From Apostichopus californicus (taxonomy: Eukaryota; Echinodermata; Holothuroidea; Aspidochirotida; Stichopodidae), in contig JAIPMN010020059.1 in assembly GCA_020650975.1 (NCBI GenBank), positions 1 to 22,333 of the forward strand: DNA of 22,333 nucleotides, in the 5' to 3' direction. The notes below the pieces were generated by a model, which was given only the letters and a program-made list of their open reading frames with translations, was not told the DNA's origin and searched no databases. Both the position numbers and the translations under genes were made by a program. Shown here one piece after another: positions 21,405 through 22,333 of this stretch (position 1 is its first letter; the number at the start of each line of letters is the position of its first letter).

Positions 21405-21580
21405 TTCTCGACGCATCAAAGAAGCGGGCAGCTTTAGACGAGAAGGAACAGAAGGAGAAAAAATTCAGAGAACAGCAGTTGGTGGACCGACAGAAAAAGA
21501 TAAACCAACAGAAAGACAAAGGTAAACAGAGAAGAGAGGCGGTGGAAGAACGGCAAAGACAACAGGCTGAACTCAATAAG
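21405..21580 (+). CDS. MAP7: Coiled-coil exon (exon 4 here) of a MAP7/ensconsin family microtubule-associated protein
   Basis: The acceptor is TTTTCGCTCCGCAG at 21404. The donor is AATAAG|GTAAGG at 21580/21581, close to consensus. The exon is 176 bp, entered in phase 1 and left in phase 0. It encodes a continuous highly charged helix beginning VLDASKKRAALDEKEQKE and ending RREAVEERQRQQAELNK, with no helix breaker after the first residues. From memory of the family, the second half aligns without gaps to the N-terminal coiled coil of vertebrate MAP7/MAP7D1, sharing the REXQL, RR-A-EER/KRQ and NK elements. In that family this coiled coil binds the microtubule lattice, and a C-terminal MAP7 domain recruits and activates kinesin-1. 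The C-terminal part should lie beyond the right edge. Generic Lys/Glu/Gln-rich coiled coils can mimic this similarity, so the exon call is firmer than the family call. Reading past the donor gives 19 more codons and then a stop. Confidence 0.82.
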
Positions 21581-21950
21581 GTAAGGAAAGGGGCTGGTCA
21601 GGGGGGACAACACCCTCACCCACACACCCCTTATTAATAAACAATTGCCAGGCTGAACACGATAAGGTTAGGAAAAGGCTGGTCAGGGGGACTACACCCT
21701 AACCCACACATACCCCTTACTAATAAATGCTGGTCAGGGGACAACACCCTCACCCATACACCCTTTATTAATAAACAATTACCAGGCTGAAATCAATAAG
21801 GTAAGGAAAGGGCTGGTCAGGGGGACAACACCCTCACCCACACACACCCCTTACTAATAAATGCTGGTCAGGGGACAACACCCTCACCCACACCCACACA
21901 CCCTTTATTAATAAACAATTGCCACCTAACTGGGAAAGACAACAGTCTTA
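21564..21950 (+). repeat. Tandem array repeating the exon 4 tail and donor
   Basis: The real exon end, CAGGCTGAACTCAATAAG|GTAAGG (21563-21586), is repeated as CAGGCTGAACACGATAAG|GTTAGG at 21649 and CAGGCTGAAATCAATAAG|GTAAGG at 21783. A decayed piece, GGGAAAGACAACAGTCTTAA, is at 21932. Between them a sub-unit, CTGGTCAGGGGACAACACCC plus CACACACCCCTTA(T/C)TAATAAA, occurs at 21594, 21679, 21730, 21813 and 21864. The donor is mutated (GTTAGG) in the second copy and intact in the third. The 176-bp exon itself is counted as ending at 21580, because extension to the later donors meets a TAA. Confidence 0.93.
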
Positions 21951-22333
21951 AATTGATGTTTTTAACCTTTATACTAAAACTAGGTCCTTGTTTAGCAAAA
22001 ATTCATTTTCTTTCAGTTCGCCGCATAACTTAAGTTTAATTTTGTTGCAGCTTCATTAGGCAGAGTAATACATAAAGTGGTAAATATTTATTGACTTGCT
22101 GTATAGCAACTCTGGCTTTTTCATTTATAATATGCTCAATTTCCTTTTTGGCAGCCAAATGGCTTTTTGGCCAGGAATTGGGCTGCAAGAAAAGGGCAAT
22201 AATCCCTCCAGGCAGAAACAATTAACGATAGTTCTATGACCAGTCGAGTGGTGGTGGCACAGTACTTTTATCTTCTTCATACACACAGTAGTCAGTCATG
22301 GAAGGACATTGAAAGTCAAGTGTTTCCCAAGGA
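21951..22333. other. Intron sequence after exon 4, nothing recognised
   Basis: The end of the window is AT-rich, with a short inverted word GCAGCCAAATGGC/TTTTTGGCCAGGAATTGGGCTGC near 22153-22187. I saw no next exon; the gene should continue to the right. Confidence 0.5.

Noticed and set aside
21373..21625. Minus-strand Ser/Leu/Phe-rich frames opposite the coiled-coil exon
   Set aside because: They are the antisense shadow of the Lys/Glu/Gln-rich coding exon.
1..22333. CRISPR array, tRNA or rRNA gene
   Set aside because: The tandem repeats have no constant-repeat/unique-spacer organisation, the sequence is eukaryotic, and I saw no convincing tRNA cloverleaf or rRNA segment.

Overview
The window is eukaryotic, AT-rich, and mostly intron and repeat. 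It has no bacterial-style operons, long ORFs or rRNA. Most open frames of 60-130 codons are chance frames inside repeats. The sequence is saturated with the words ACAGTA/TACTGT, with (GT)n and other microsatellites and with local tandem duplications. The intron sizes (1.1-12.9 kb), GT-AG splice sites and the one recognisable protein family fit an invertebrate animal. A marine deuterostome such as an echinoderm is my guess from texture only.

The coding content I can support is four internal exons of one + strand gene: 5440-5580, 18512-18613, 19698-19838 and 21405-21580. Each has a good polypyrimidine/AG acceptor and GT donor. The first three are phase 1-1, and the fourth starts in phase 1 and ends in phase 0, so all four join without a frame break into 186 codons. 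Exons 1-3 encode a Ser/Asp/Glu/Pro/Lys-rich, probably disordered segment. Exon 4 encodes a highly charged coiled coil that resembles the N-terminal microtubule-binding coiled coil of the MAP7/ensconsin family. The gene begins upstream of the window (or in 1-5439 exons I could not recognise) and continues past the right edge.

Layout: 1-480 two-copy ~190 bp duplication; about 905-1700 a 113-bp minisatellite with internal palindromes; 2829-2867 a G-quadruplex motif; 5091-5430 a duplicated acceptor region before the first exon; 5741-5898 a 3-copy repeat; 6580-7330 a 6-copy ~125-bp tandem array; 9340-9730 a GT-rich minisatellite; 10137-10295 a foldback/MITE-like hairpin, perhaps inside a larger ~415-bp element; 12186-12510 a 160-bp duplication; 15077-15241 an open exon-like segment with a PDZ-like motif; 18614-18876 and 19229-19430 a minisatellite that starts at the donor of exon 2; 21564-21950 a minisatellite that repeats the tail and donor of exon 4.

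The most unusual observation is that at two separate exons of the same gene the exon's 3' end with its 5' splice site has been tandemly amplified into the following intron. This leaves a ladder of decoy or decayed donors, and use of the distal donors would add an early stop codon.
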